Below, piece after piece: positions 10,871 to 22,850 of a stretch of DNA of 64,000 bases. Source of the DNA: Diabrotica undecimpunctata (Eukaryota; Arthropoda; Insecta; Coleoptera; Chrysomelidae); the NCBI RefSeq assembly GCF_040954645.1, contig NC_092808.1, positions 86,187,389 to 86,251,388 of the forward strand, written 5' to 3'. The translations under genes were made by a program, and so were the position numbers. The notes below the pieces were generated by a model. It was not told the DNA's origin, made no database searches, and saw nothing but the letters and a program-made list of their open reading frames with translations. Position 1 is the first letter of the stretch. Each line of letters starts with the position of its first letter.

Positions 10871-11784
10871 GTTCCGATGCCGATCTTTCGAAAGTACCGT
10901 CGTTTCGAAAAATTAGATAAATTTTATAGCTATAAGTTTCAATATAAAGTTTAGATCTTCATTAAAAATTTGTGCAAATTTTACTTCTTAATGTTTAAAA
11001 ACAATGGAGATATGATTTTTTAAAAAATAGTCACTAACTTCGTTCCTATTGGTCATAGAAGGTTTTTTATTTTTTAATGTGAGCTTTTTCACCAACTATC
11101 CAATGGTTGTACGTACAAGTCTGTAGCTTGAAAAATATAGAAGTTATTACAATTGTTTAGAAGTAAAAAACATACCCCTTTTTCAAACGTTTATTTTGTA
11201 AATAATTTCGACGAAAACTCAATATGCATTTAACTTCTGAGATAGTCTAAGTCTTAAAGAATTCTATGAAATTTGCTGAATGTGTCTAGCATCATGCATA
11301 GGGCAAGCTCAATAGTTTAAATAATTAGCCTCAGGGATAAACAAATTAAATACCCTTTAAAATATTTGACTGATCGGGGGGAAATTTCGCACAAATCTAA
11401 AAGATGATAATTCCTTGATGTTTAAATGTATTAATACCATTTTGTTTTGTTAATAAAAAAATTAATAAAATTTATAAATTAGTGCAAAAAAACTGCTTTT
11501 TTGCAAATATCTCTGTAAATTATTTATCAATTTTAATTTAATAAACGGGAAAATAAAGATATTCTTGACATAAAAAAATAACATAAATATTGTTTATTTA
11601 AAATATAAGGGAAAAAATTTATAGACAAAAAATCAAATTGTGACCATAAATTATTATTTAAAAAAACGCAAGGTAAAACTAGGAGTATCTTTTCATCTAT
11701 TCATCATCTAGTATCTCCCACCTATGTCTTAAAAGCTTCATATCTGCGAAACATTTTTCCACCTTTTTTTTAACCAGACTGGGC
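10871..11784 (-). repeat. Right arm of foldback element 1
   Basis: Reverse complement of 8,144-9,080. The tip reads inward from GCCCAGTCTGGTTA as AAAAAAAGGTGGAAAAATG, the alternative tip type also found at the left end of element 2. Confidence 0.82.
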
Positions 11785-11786
11785 TA

Positions 11787-13110
11787 ATATAATTGTATAC
11801 TTGGACAAAAGTAAACATACGACATTTGACACTCTAATTTTGGAGATCTTCTATTAGAAATATTGAAATTTAAATTATTGCAGACAAAAAAAAAGGAAAC
11901 CCGAAATTTGTTGGTTACGATACTTTACGTAGGAGGTGTCGATATGCATTAGTTTTAAATTCACTTATTTTTACAACGTATTAACTTTTTATTCCAGCAA
12001 GCGATAAGCTCTCTTATTCCATTGGAAATTCCAGAACTTCTGAAGCAATAATTGACAATAAAATCTAAAGAATAGCTAAAAAATCTACGTTTAGGATTTC
12101 GTATGTATCCCAGATTGTTAATTATTTTTTCATTATTTTTTTAAAAAGTATACTTAAAATTTTGACTTGAATATTTACTTACATTTTTTTTATTAAATTA
12201 AAACCTGTTTATATAAATAACTAGGATTGACCTAAAATAACATCTGACATTGGCAGTTTTGAAATCAATGAAAATCTATAATTTGAATTTTAAACATTGT
12301 TTTTATTTTCTTCTAAAAACATTCCAAGTCACAGGTTTACTTGAATCACTACACCTAGTCCCAACTATCTAGTAAATCTAGTTTAATAATTTTTTTGCTA
12401 CGTTGCCGTTGGGTTAAATTTTGACTGACTCTCAAGTGGCTGAAAATTAATATACAACCAAGTCGACGTGCTCATAGCCAATATTTATTATTATAGCTTA
12501 AACACAAAAAATTATTCACATGGTCAAATGGTCGTTTGTAGATTATTATTTTAAAATGGAAAGTTTTTATTGAAAATTAATGAATATACACTCTTTATTA
12601 TTTACAATTATTCTTATGTTTGCAATGAAAATGTCTGCAACGGTAAGTTTATTTAAGCTAATGAGAGACAGCTCTCATTTTATATTAAGATAGCTCAATT
12701 TTTGTCTTGTATGACTCTCGCAATGAATCTGTTCTAAGTGTTTTAAAGCTAAGAGATAATATAATCGTTGAACGCGTCATGTATGCTGTAGTTGTATGGA
12801 AAGGCACAGGAAGTGTACTTACTCACACTGCGGGGTGAAACATCACAGCATAAATGGGATTATATCGTTTGTTGTTACGACATATCAGTCAATTTTATTT
12901 CCAGGGTTTCTTATAAATGTTTCACATTAAAAAGCAATAAACAAAATGAGAAATACTTTATCATACCTTTTTCTTTAAGTAGACTGAAAATGTTTTTAAA
13001 CACAATAAACCAAAAGATATTTACAAACAGCTGGTAACTAAATACGTAAAGACTCGTATACCTAACAAAATATTTTGTTTTTATTGAATCTGCTTCAACC
13101 ACAAGGGTTA
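11787..13110. other. AT-rich stretch, nothing recognised
   Basis: No recognisable protein, repeat or RNA gene. Small open frames near 12,792-13,117 show no family motif. Confidence 0.4.
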
Positions 13111-15280
13111 TTAGCAATGGTTGATTTTACAGATAACATACATATAAAAAAAGACAAAGAATATAATTAGATTTTGTTGAATAGTCTTGAGGAAACTATC
13201 ACTATGTTTAATTAAAATGTCTTTTATTGTTCTAGGTAACTGTTCATGTTGTCTTTCAAATGCGTACAACGGACACTCCACTAATAAGTGATGTACTGTT
13301 AGATCACTGTCACACGCGTAACACAAAGTTGCTTCTGTAGTAGGAAATTATGAGTGATCTTGGTGTGTCCTATTCGTAGTATGGATATAATAACTTGATC
13401 TCTTCTTTTCATAGGTCGCCTCTATGGAAGGATAGTTTGTTTTATGAATCTGAAGTTAGAATTTGAGACATCCCATGTTTCCTGCCAATTGTTTATTATT
13501 TTGTTTTTAAAATATTGTTTGACACCAAGGTGATGACTAGTAGATATTGACAATGAAACTGGTTTCTGAATTTATTGTTTAGCAACGTTGTCAACTCTTT
13601 TATTTCCTTTTATACCACAATGTAAAGGTGATGTGAAGGGGTCCAAAAAAACTGAACAGTTCGATAGTTGATTTGGCATATCCTGAGTACCGACTTAATT
13701 AAACTTAAAATAGGGTGTTTAGTTAAAAGTTTGTTTAATGAAAATAATAAACTCAATGAATCACTAATTATTAGGCTGATAATTAGGACATTCTTTTCAT
13801 TTTCATTAACGAATTTTTTTGCCTGAAGAATGGCAAGTAGTTTAGCAGAAAATATAGTGAATTGCTTAGAGAGTTAAAATGACCGTTCTTCGCTGGTTGT
13901 TACAAATGCAACACCCACTCCATTTTACAATTTGGACGTATTAGTATAAATGTGGATGGACTTGTGATGGCTATTTAACTTCTCCAAGGCTTTGGTTTTA
14001 AAGAGGTATGATAAAGTATCAGATATTTTAAATGGTGTAAGACTGATATCGCACTGTGTGAAAGATTTTGTCCATGGTTGAGGATTATCAGAATTTGTAA
14101 GTGTGTATACAGGAGGTACAGTGATGTCTAGGTTATTTAGAATTGTTCTGATAAGGTGATAGAATGGTAGATCTAATCTTTTTCTTGACTGAAACTTCAA
14201 AAGTCAGCAAAAGTTTTTCTGAAAACAGAACTGGTTGGATTTGCCGCCACCCTTGTAGCATATGTAAGACTTAAATATTCCATTCTAAGCTGAATTGAAG
14301 GTATTCCAGATTCTCAGTACATGATTTTAACAGTGCTTGTGTAATGTGCCCCCAATGCTATCCTAATTGCAGAATTATGAATTGAATCGAGAATTTTTAG
14401 TATTGAAGTTTTTGCGGAGTTGCACGCAACTGCCCCATAATCAAGTTTTGAGCGAATTAGGGATCTGTGTGAAGTCAATAATGTTTGAAAGTCCGCACCC
14501 CATTGCTTGTGAGCTATAATTCTTATAATAAATTTAGTCCATTTTGTGTAGATTGTCGAAGAAAGTGCACATGTTCTTTCCAAGTTAAACGATTATCTAA
14601 TTTAATGCCAAGAAAATAAATAATTTAGATATTCAATAGAATTGTTATTTAATACTAGATTTGGAGGGATTAAACTAACTCTGAAGCGTTTGCTGAAAAG
14701 CATAGCTTTTGTTTTATTGGAAGAGAACCGCAGAATCGTATTTGACAAGTTTTCTAATTTGCTAATGGCTCCTTGAATATAATGTAATATTGATGATCAA
14801 TTTTTCCCTCTTGAGTAGATGACCAGGTCGTCCACAAAGAGACAGAGTTTTACTAGAGGTGAAAGTGAGTTGGCAATATTATTGATTGCAATAAGAAATA
14901 AAGTAACACTAAGGGTGGGCCCTTGAGAAATATCGTTTGATTGTGGGTTTTATTATCAGAATAAGAGCTGTCTATTCGAGCTTGGAAATGTTGCTTCAGG
15001 AGAAAGTTGTTGATAAAATGCAAGATGTTTCATTGAATTGACCAGCTTGACAATGTATTTAAAATATCTTGTATCCAAATTGTATCATAGGCGTAAGTTA
15101 TATTAAAGAAAACAGCTAAACAGTCCTGCCCACAGCCAAATGATTCATGTACTACAGCCTCTATGTCTACTATCTTATCAGTAGTAGACCTAGATTTTCT
15201 AAAGCCGCTTTGAATTGAGCTAAGAAGTTTATTTTCCTCTAGGTGCCACAGTAATCTCTTACTGACCATTTTCTCGAGTA

Positions 15281-15297
15281 CCGTAGAATGGGGATAC
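15281..15297 (+). repeat. pogo-type left TIR
   Basis: CCGTAGAATGGGGATAC directly after target TA 15,279-15,280. Confidence 0.9.
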
Positions 15298-15714
15298 ATT
15301 TATCATTTTTAAATTTTAATGTTAAACAAAAATTTTATCTAAGAGTTAAAATCGACTAAAAAAATCAGTAATAATCGGGTTTCATTTATCAAGACACACA
15401 ATAAATATTAACACTAAATGTTTGATACTTTTTAAGAAAAAAAATTTAAAGGACCTGATCAAAGATATACTGTAAATGGGGATATTTTGATCACACATGT
15501 AATTTTAGTTTAATATGAAAGTATCCCCAATGTTATTCACTTTGAAAACATATTTTGACAAATCTTATTTTATTATGACTTTTTAGGGTAAAAAAAACAT
15601 GAAACTTACAGAAAATAATGTATTTGATGACAATGAAATGAAACTGCACTTCAACAACTTAAAAACTACGAATTTTACAGAAAAATAAGGTATGTTAACG
15701 TGTTTCAAATTAAA

Positions 15715-17552
15715 CTAAACTTCAACTACTTTATTGTCTTTTTTAAAAATGCATTTGGTGCTTCCATCTAAACACTCTATTGATGCGGGATTTGGTAAAA
15801 ATTCAACTACATCCTCCTTACTAATTTGGGATATGTCGGCATCAATCATCTTAAATTCTGTCTTGCTGGGTTTTATGGATTTATAGCCTATGACTATTAC
15901 TTCCGGCTCTACCTCCAAAATTTTACAGACATAGATATAAGTTTTTTTTTTCTCTCTGAGATAAGAATTTTGCTAAAATATATCTACCTGCTTGAATCTT
16001 ATCTACTTCAGACTGCACTTCGTAGTTTTCTTCATTTTCTAACAAGTCTGATTTATTTTCGGACTCGGATTCATCTGACTGTGATATGTGGCTTTCTTTA
16101 TCTGAACTATCTTCTGATTGCTGCTCAATTATTACTGTTGACACACTAGCTCCGGGAGCTACATCTAGTTTCTTTTTTCTTGTTTTTGGTCTTCTTGGTC
16201 CTCCAAATCTTTGCTTCTTTAGAAGTGCAGTTAATGCATTTTCAACGGCGTCTGTGGGATCTTGTGGAGCGTCATCTGTTGGCAATTTCTTATAAACTTC
16301 ACCCGGGAAAAACGGATAAATACCAGTACAACGAAAGGAGCTAATTAAGTTTCGCTTTACTGCTGACGCAATTTTATCCGTTTGTTGGGACCACCTTTCG
16401 AAACTCGAGGAGTGACTTCGTCAAGAGTTTTTAATGTTTTCCTTAAAAGAGATGAAAACATATCTTTTGGAACTGTACTTAGTCGCAAATTTTGTAATTT
16501 CCCATCCGTTAACGTCGTCCTCCAAGCCTGTTTCATTGGCCTGAAAAAGCCCACGTCCAGTGGTTGGCACAAATGGGTAGAATTTGGAACTAAGCATATG
16601 AAGTCAATTTCATGTTTAGCACACATCTTAAGAACTTTAACATCCATGTGTGACGACAAATTATCTCCTATCAAAGCTTTTCTTCCTTCTAAACGTCGTG
16701 CATGGGGTAAAAAGCAAGTTGTGAACCAGTCTCTAAAAGTTACGCCATCTATCCATCCACTTTGAGTACGATTATACCTCGTCCCTTGGTTGCAGCATGG
16801 TTTATCGCATCAAGGTAAACAACGCGGTCCATTTTCCTTCCACGTATCATACAGGTGAATGCTTTTATAAATGACGTAAGGAGGGAGAAGAGTTCCATCT
16901 GCAGCAGCACATACCATAATAGTGGTACAACTTTTGGAGTGATTCATCACTTTTGCGGGGTACTTAATGCCTCTTTTGTATATGCAACGTTTTTCCCTGG
17001 ATCGTCTGACAAATTAGATTCGTCATAGTTGAAAATGTTGGAACTGGGAAAATCTTTAATTACTGGCTCCAAGTTATTATAAAACTCTTCTAGTGTAACT
17101 CTTGAAACAGCAGCTCTAACACGTTTAATATTTGTTGCTAGTCGTTGCCCAAACGAATCCTTATGCCTATTAAGTAGGCTGTATGCCCAGTCAATACCAG
17201 GCAGATTATTTTGAAATATAGCCACGTTTTTTCCTTGTTGATCCAAATACCATTTTGCCATCATTCGTAGGTCCTGAATAGATAAAGGAAAGCCCCAGTC
17301 AGCACATTTAGCGGCTGCTTTTAAAATTGCTACCTCCTCTCCTTTGGTGAAAATAGTAAGACGTCCGGGGGTGCCAATATGTTTTCCTTTATATCTATTA
17401 TACAGGGTACCAAAGGGAATTTTATATTGTCTTGATGCTTCTCTAATAGATAGTGTACCTTCAACTACCCATTCAATGGCTCTTTCTAAATTTGCTGGAG
17501 GGTAATCAGCGTAACTTCTGCTGCCAAGTAATCTTTTATGCTTACGGGGCAT
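15715..17552 (-). pseudogene. pogo-type transposase
   Basis: Cut-and-paste transposase of the pogo/Tigger group. The likely start is MPRKHKR at 17,552. Order: Pipsqueak-type helix-turn-helix (YPPANLERAIEWVVEGTLSI...ASRQYKIPFGTLYNR, about 17,500-17,390), CENP-B-like second DNA-binding domain, then the DDE domain with NYDESNLSDDPG (first Asp, about 17,015), ALIGDNLSSH (second Asp, about 16,665) and NSTHLCQPLDVGFFRPMK (third Asp, about 16,560), a basic GPRRPKTRKKK patch and a Ser/Glu-rich tail ending near 15,715. Catalytic residues are all present, but there is a frameshift near 16,972, a TGA at 16,812-16,810 and a one-base shift in an A10 run near 15,945, so it is inactive. Only three or so lesions indicate moderate age. 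Confidence 0.88.
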
Positions 17553-17635
17553 TTTTCTGCAAGAAAGAATACGTTTCAATAATATTTATTTGATTAATAT
17601 TTTCATCTGTTCGAAAAAACGATTATACGGATCGT

Positions 17636-17696
17636 CTGGGGTAACATTGATCACACGATCAATGTTGCCCATTGTATTGATCCATATTTCCCCCAG
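17636..17696. repeat. Subterminal inverted repeats of pogo-type element
   Basis: GGTAACATTGATC and its reverse complement GATCAATGTTGCC flank a 4-base spacer at 17,639-17,668 (one mismatch). A further GGGGGAAATATGGATCA motif lies inverted at 17,678-17,695. Similar motifs occur at 15,478-15,497 (GGGGATATTTTGATCA) and near 18,029-18,046 (inverted). Probable transposase-binding sites. Confidence 0.6.
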
Positions 17697-18055
17697 TAAT
17701 TTCACGCCGTACTCTTAATCACTCCAATAACCTGCTTACCTTATTTTCAGTGAGATTCATGATCAAAGTACTTCTAATCACTACATGCAAGAATACGTTG
17801 CATAAACAATATACTTACCGTGATATGTACGAAGTTTTTCACTTAACAAAATTGATGTTAAACTCAATACTCCAAAAAAATGCTTGTACTTCTAGCACAC
17901 GCGTGTGTATCGGTATAGAATGGTCATAAATACTAAATAACAGTAACATTGCTGCCGACTAGGCAAAATTAGGTTATCGGCAGTGGCTAAGCGCACACGC
18001 CTGAGGCATATAATTAATTTTTAAAGTTTTGATCAAAATAACCCCCGAGTTCAAA

Positions 18056-18072
18056 GTATCCCCAATCTACGG
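18056..18072 (-). repeat. pogo-type right TIR
   Basis: Reverse complement reads CCGTAGATTGGGGATAC; target TA follows at 18,073-18,074. Confidence 0.9.
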
Positions 18073-19529
18073 TATTTCCCGAATTATGATAGATTTATAC
18101 CAATCAACAGAAAAGACATTTTTTGTCCAAATATAAATGTAGAGGTCTAGTAGATACTGCTTGCCTTCAACGGGTAAAGCTTTAAGAAATAGAGTTGGGA
18201 TGTTGTCAGGTCCGGCACTTGAATTCATTGATTGGCTAAGAGATTCATGGAGCTCGTCCATTATAAATTCCACATTTAAAGGTGAACTGGTCAATGTTAG
18301 ACCCATCAAAGTTCTTTTTATGATTTAAAAAAATATATTGGTAAGTTTTCGTCACTCGACTGTTTTTGGTATGTATTTGCTAGAACTGCAGCTATCTCCT
18401 TTTTTGATGAGTATGTTTTAGTATTTTGTTCTAGTTAGTGGATAGCATTGAAAGATTTATTTTCATACATTCTGTTGACTATTTTCCAAACATCTTTAGT
18501 AGGAGTAGATGAGTTTATGGAAGATATATATTTTTTCCAGGCTTCTTTTTTACTCTGCTTTATGACATATCTGCAGTAAGCCTGTAGTCTATTAAATTCC
18601 AATTTATTCTTTTAGGTGGGTAACTCAAGATTGTAAAAGGCTTTTTTGGAATATTTTGTAGCTTTTTACATGCAGCATTCCGCCAGGCGATTGGATTATG
18701 ATTTTTTTGGAGAATTATAATCCCAATAGATTTATGTACAGCAGAAGTTATGCATTGTACAAAACTAGATACTTTAAAGTCAATTTCCGCCTCTTCATCA
18801 GAAGAAGATATCAAGTTCAATATAGATTCTAAAATTAAGGAAGAGTAAAGAGGCCAACTGGCATTTTTTAATGACCATTTATCAATGGGATTAGATGAGG
18901 GCCTGTGGTTAATATTAGATATTAATATAGGAAAATGATCGCTTCCATATAAATAAGACATAACTTCCCAAGTAATGATGGCTGTACAGAAGGATCACAA
19001 AGAGATAAATCTAGTGAAGCCCCATCACCTATAGAAGTATTAAATCTGGTTATGCGTCCGTCATTGAGAATATTTTTGTTAAGTTTTGATGTGATTTGTT
19101 CGACTTTACGACCTAGAGAGTCCACTTTTTTAGCTCCCCATAAAAAATGATGAGCGTTGAAATTACCTACTATTATTTGAGGTTGAGAAATCGATTCAAA
19201 AAGATTAACCAAGTTATTTTTAGATGGATCTTGGCCAGGAAGAATATAGGGATTACAGATACTTACTTTTTGAAGTCCTTTAAGAAATATGGCTGTTACT
19301 TCAAGATCAGTTTTTAAAGGGATTAAGTCAACTTTTAATGATTTATGGATGTAGATAGCTACACTCCCACTAGAATGGCATCCAGTCGTTCTATTCTTAA
19401 AATATGGTGTATAGTTTTTAAGATTGTGACACGAATTTTCTTTGAAATGTGTTTTTTGCAAACATAGGATGGATGAATGAAATTTATTTATAAGAATTTT
19501 AATATCCTCTAAATGGGTATGGTACCCAT

Positions 19530-19942
19530 TTCTTCTTCTTTAAGTGCCGTCTCCCGATCGGAGGTTGGATATCATCATCACTATCTTTACTCTATCTACT
19601 GCTGCTCTGAAGAGTTCTATAGAACTGCATTTAAACCAGTCGCTTAAATTCTTCAACCATGACACTCTCCTTTTTCCTATACTTATCTTTCCCTGTATTA
19701 TCAGCCTTAGTAGTTCATATCGCTATCCCCTCATTACGTGTCCCAGATATTGTAACTTTCTTATTTTTATTGTGTTTATTTCGCATTCTTTGCCCATTTC
19801 TCGCAATACTTCCGTGTTAGTTTTCTTCTGTGTCCATGCTATTCTAAGCATCCTCCTGTAACACCACATTTCAAAGGACTGTAATTTCTTCCTGTGTTAA
19901 GTTCTAATCTTCTTGACCAATAAGTTCTTCCTGTGTTAAGTA
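19530..19942 (-). mobile_element. 5'-truncated LINE 3' end inside I-like LINE
   Basis: The minus strand encodes the C-terminus of a LINE ORF2 of the same type as at 5,869 and 42,620 (MWCYRRMLRI-like start across frames, QYLGHVMRG-like motif, SSIELFRAA-like motif, ISNLRSGDGT-like end with frame breaks), ending in AAGAAGAAGAA. It sits between ORF1 and the first codons of ORF2 of the older LINE. The sequence TTCTTCCTGTGTTAAGT is repeated at about 19,888 and 19,925, a short local duplication at its 5' end. No convincing target duplication. Confidence 0.7.
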
Positions 19943-20765
19943 TCAATTGTTAAATTTTTCTTTAAAGAATTGACTGGAGCATTTGGTAAGATCTTGTATT
20001 AGGTTTCTGTTTTTTTCTTGTTGAGTTTTTAGTTTTTTGCTTCGTGGCTTCGGTTCAACGAAGGCAGTTTCGTTATCTCTTATTGAGGGGAATATTACTT
20101 CAGATACGTTTCGTTTTGGGTTCTGGGGTGAGAATGTATCTTGACTTAAGGTATCCTTTTGAGTCTCATTGGGTAGGTCGCAGTTTATCGGAGTATGCTT
20201 ATTTGTTTGAGAGGTAATGATTATTCTAGACATTTCAGCCTCAGTAAGAGAGGATTGTGTAGAAGAAATTGTCGAAAGGGGAGCTGATTGGGGTACTTCC
20301 TGCAGAGAGTGTAGATGAGCAGTATTTTAGGTGTTGTTTTAAGGAGTCCGGTTATTTTTATTGAGATTCTGAGATGCAAAATGTCCTTGCTCGATAGTTG
20401 TTATCCTCATGGTTAATTATCATAGAATCAGGTAATTTGTCTAAGTTAATTGGCGCTATAAAAATGTATCGTTCGGAAACTCAAGATATGCTTGAATGCT
20501 GGATTTAAAGTCCCTATCCTGAGAAAGTAATTGGAGTTATTAGATATATATCTAAGTTTTTCAGTTGTTCTTGTTCAATGCTGTGCGGAATACTTGGACA
20601 TACGTTGGAAATAATCAATCGTTCATTTGTAGTTATTAGTCTTCGGGCTTGAATACGTTCTTAATTGATTACTACAATACCATTGTCGTTTACTTGAAAC
20701 TCATCGACTATCTGTTCACTAGAAAGAAGATAAAAATACAATCGTTTATAATTTTAGAAGTATAA
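19943..20765 (-). pseudogene. I-like LINE ORF1 (gag-like), decayed
   Basis: Minus-strand remnants align with ORF1 at 1-677: SSEQIVDEFQVNDNG, then after a stop ARRLITTNERLIISNVCPSIPHSIEQEQL (20,570-20,650), and a Lys-rich C-terminus ending near 19,946. Stops and shifts are frequent and the zinc knuckle is hardly recognisable. The N-terminus is replaced by the AT microsatellite beginning at 20,779. Confidence 0.7.
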
Positions 20766-20772
20766 TATATAT

Positions 20773-20778
<6 letters not shown>

Positions 20779-20826
<48 letters not shown>
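20779..20826. repeat. (AT)n microsatellite, left half
   Basis: About 48 bp of AT dinucleotides ending exactly where TGTGACGATTGG begins. A second AT tract starts at 22,263. Confidence 0.95.
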
Positions 20827-20829
<3 letters not shown>

Positions 20830-22258
20830 GACGATTGGGGTTTATAGAAAATAATTTATAAGTTATATACTACATAGTATTAGATATTTGGTTGTTTTAA
20901 ATAAATTATATACTAGAGAATTTTATAAAAATTTATTTATGTGAGGGCATTTTTAATAAATTAGCATATAATAAGTGTAAAAAGTTATATTTTAATGTTG
21001 TAAATATGTTTAAGTGAGCCATGTGCCTAGGCAACCAACTATACAGTAAGTAATTGACAGATAGAAATTAATCATAAGGGAATATAAAGTGGGGTTATAA
21101 TAATATATTGTTTGAAATGTGTATTTTATTAAATTAGAGTGTTAGTTACTAATTTGAATGTTTATTCTGATCTGAAAAGCCTAAATGTCAACAAAATTAT
21201 CAATGGAACATTAACGAATTCTCCAGAGTGCAGAGTGTGACCATTGTTTACGGTCGAACATTCTGGAATAATGATTATGGCGGTGGATCGAACAGATATT
21301 TTTTTCGAGAACATCTATATAGAAGTTAATAGAACGAATGGAACATGACCTCTTACCAGATGGTTCTGGAATATCCAAAAGGATATAAATACCCGTGATT
21401 TGGATTCAAGATGGAGTTTTTAGTCAGAAGTCAAGCAGTTTATTATGAAAGTTAGTAGATTAGTTAGTGAAGTCAATTGTTCACAGTTTTAGTAAGTCAG
21501 TCAAGCAGTTTAATAAGAAATATGAAAGTTAGTTGGAGATAGTCCAATTGTTTAATATAGTGAGTTAAAAGAAGATTAAAAATTATGCATATATTTAATG
21601 CACATTTATAATTATACACAAATAATTATTGAAGATTATAAAAGTATATTAGAAGAATATTGGATGGACATTGGAAGGAATTAAAATTATATTATGATTG
21701 GAGATTAGTATAAATCAACTTATAATAATTGGATATTGGTATATTGAAAAGAAGAATAAATATAAATGCTGTTTGCTGGTTTGTTTGGTGGTGTATAAAA
21801 GTTAAAGAAGAAAAATATATCTTAAATTGGTAGAAGCTGATAATTGGAAAAAGAAATTTCACAAAAACAAGGATAACCGAAGTACGAAGACTTTCAGTGG
21901 TGATTAGAATATATATAGTGGAAAACAGTTCATTTAGGCATTCAGTGAAAGAAAGGTACAAAATTTTGTTAATATAATTTAGTTAGTGTTATAACAATTT
22001 CAATTTTGAAGATAGTTTGTTTAAATTTAACATTGTCTATAGAATTTAATTAGTTTTATAAGAACATCAGTTTAAAGATAGTTTATTTTAAATTTACATT
22101 GGCTAGGTTAGATATATATGTGTGTTTCATAATAGTTATAATAAAGATAATTTAAAAAAGTACTTACAAGCTAATTCTTTGAGAACCGCGATAAAAACCC
22201 TATATATTATATTATTAAAAATACTCATTGCTCATCATTCAAACAAAAAACACATCAT

Positions 22259-22262
<4 letters not shown>
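20827..22262 (+). mobile_element. Probable solo LTR in AT microsatellite
   Basis: A 1,436-bp non-coding unit starting TGTGACGATT and ending CATCATAACA, with AT dinucleotide repeats immediately on both sides. The TG...CA ends with related termini (TGTGACGA against TGTTATGA), a TATA-box-like GGATATAAATAC at about 21,379-21,390 and an AATAAA at about 21,755 are what an LTR shows. No primer-binding site or internal coding sequence follows, so it would be a solo LTR made by recombination. Plus orientation is from the TATA/polyadenylation order. The duplication cannot be read in AT repeats. Confidence 0.5.
21379..21390 (+). promoter_or_regulatory. TATA-like box of probable LTR
   Basis: GGATATAAATAC, the only strong TATA-like element in this unit, about 370 bp upstream of its AATAAA. 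Confidence 0.35.

Positions 22263-22317
<55 letters not shown>
22263..22317. repeat. (AT)n microsatellite, right half
   Basis: About 55 bp of AT repeats directly after the LTR-like unit. Confidence 0.95.
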
Positions 22318-22321
<4 letters not shown>

Positions 22322-22850
22322 CTACTATCATTTTCGCATCGATACATTATGCTTTCCCATCAATTTAGCATCGTCTTGCAAAGTAGCATCTGTATATCGA
22401 CGCTACTTTACAAGACCTCAATAACTGTTTTCCTGTACTTGTTACAAGAATTTTAACCATCTCATTGATTAGAGTTTTGATACCGTGTTGGTATTTTAAA
22501 ATATCCGCTTTCTCTTTTTATCCCTTACTGAGTTATATAAGTTTATTCCAGAAAATGTTTTAGTCTAAAATGATGGTACAGTGAAAATATTATATATATT
22601 TAGTTCAGGGTTTTACCGTTTACTCGCTGCCATTATATACATGAAAATGTATATCCCACTTTCATTATCAATTATTTTAGCATCAGAAATTTGGCATCGC
22701 TGTTGAATATAATATTGCCCACAACGAAAAGTAAATTTAAGAATATATATATATTTTTTTCATCCACAAATCATTTTGGAATCATGTTTGGTTAAAAGGA
22801 ACGGGTTATGATATATTGCAAGTACCTATTGTATCTTCACTCCAATTCGT
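22318..22850. other. AT-rich stretch with one hairpin
   Basis: Holds a hairpin (CTTGCAAAGTAGC / GCTACTTTACAAG, one mismatch, about 22,375-22,414). No gene recognised. Confidence 0.4.

Larger units (their letters stand above)
8144..11784. mobile_element. Long-armed palindromic (foldback) element 1
   Basis: A 3.64-kb element with terminal sequence GCCCAGTCTGG on both ends, in inverted orientation, each followed outward by TA (8,142-8,143 and 11,785-11,786). Arms of about 930 bp (8,144-9,080 and 10,871-11,784) are reverse complements over nearly their whole length. The core of about 1.8 kb holds an internal piece of an RTE-like LINE on the minus strand and AT-rich DNA, with no transposase. A shorter relative sits at 35,553-36,493. 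TA flanks suggest a Tc1/mariner-type mobiliser, but that is inference. Confidence 0.82.
15281..18072 (-). mobile_element. pogo/Tigger-type DNA transposon
   Basis: A 2,792-bp element with 17-bp terminal inverted repeats (CCGTAGAATGGGGATAC versus CCGTAGATTGGGGATAC, one mismatch) and TA on both sides (15,279-15,280 and 18,073-18,074). Removing the element and one TA joins the host LINE's reverse transcriptase in one frame, which fixes the boundaries. It carries a frame-broken transposase on the minus strand and GATCA-containing subterminal repeats. Non-coding ends are about 430 bp (left) and 520 bp (right). Confidence 0.92.
13111..19528 (-). pseudogene. I-like LINE ORF2 (endonuclease, RT, RNase H), interrupted
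   Basis: Domains read along the minus strand. Endonuclease 19,500-18,960 (ILCLQKTHF, IIVGNFNAHHFLWG, GDGASLDLSL, then YGSDHFPILI at about 18,940). RT 18,309-18,075 (SSAGPDNIPTLF), resuming at 15,278 after the pogo insertion (LEKMVSKRLLWHLEENKLL, QSGFRKSRSTTDKI, FFNITYAYDTIW), with catalytic LCLFVDDLVIY at about 14,815. Then thumb and connector (LIRSKLDYG, 14,470), eroded RNase H (about 13,930-13,600) and CYACDSDLTVHHLLVECPLYAFE at 13,260-13,326. Many stops and frameshifts. Relative to the family about 20-25 residues seem missing just where the pogo element sits, so a small deletion accompanied or preceded that insertion. Dead copy; clade assignment by motif only. Confidence 0.75.
13111..20766 (-). 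mobile_element. Old I-like LINE, interrupted
   Basis: A nearly full-length non-LTR element on the minus strand with ORF1 (20,765-19,943) and ORF2 (about 19,528-13,111). It was later split by a pogo-type transposon (15,281-18,072) and a LINE 3' end (19,530-19,942), and its 5' part is cut by an AT microsatellite. RNase H and a terminal zinc-knuckle-like domain point to the I group of LINEs. Its ORF1 matches those at 1-677 and 40,010-41,366, so at least three copies of this family are present. Confidence 0.75.

Noticed and set aside
22375..22414. 13-bp hairpin as a possible terminator or structured RNA
   Set aside because: An isolated hairpin in AT-rich DNA with no associated gene; chance cannot be excluded.
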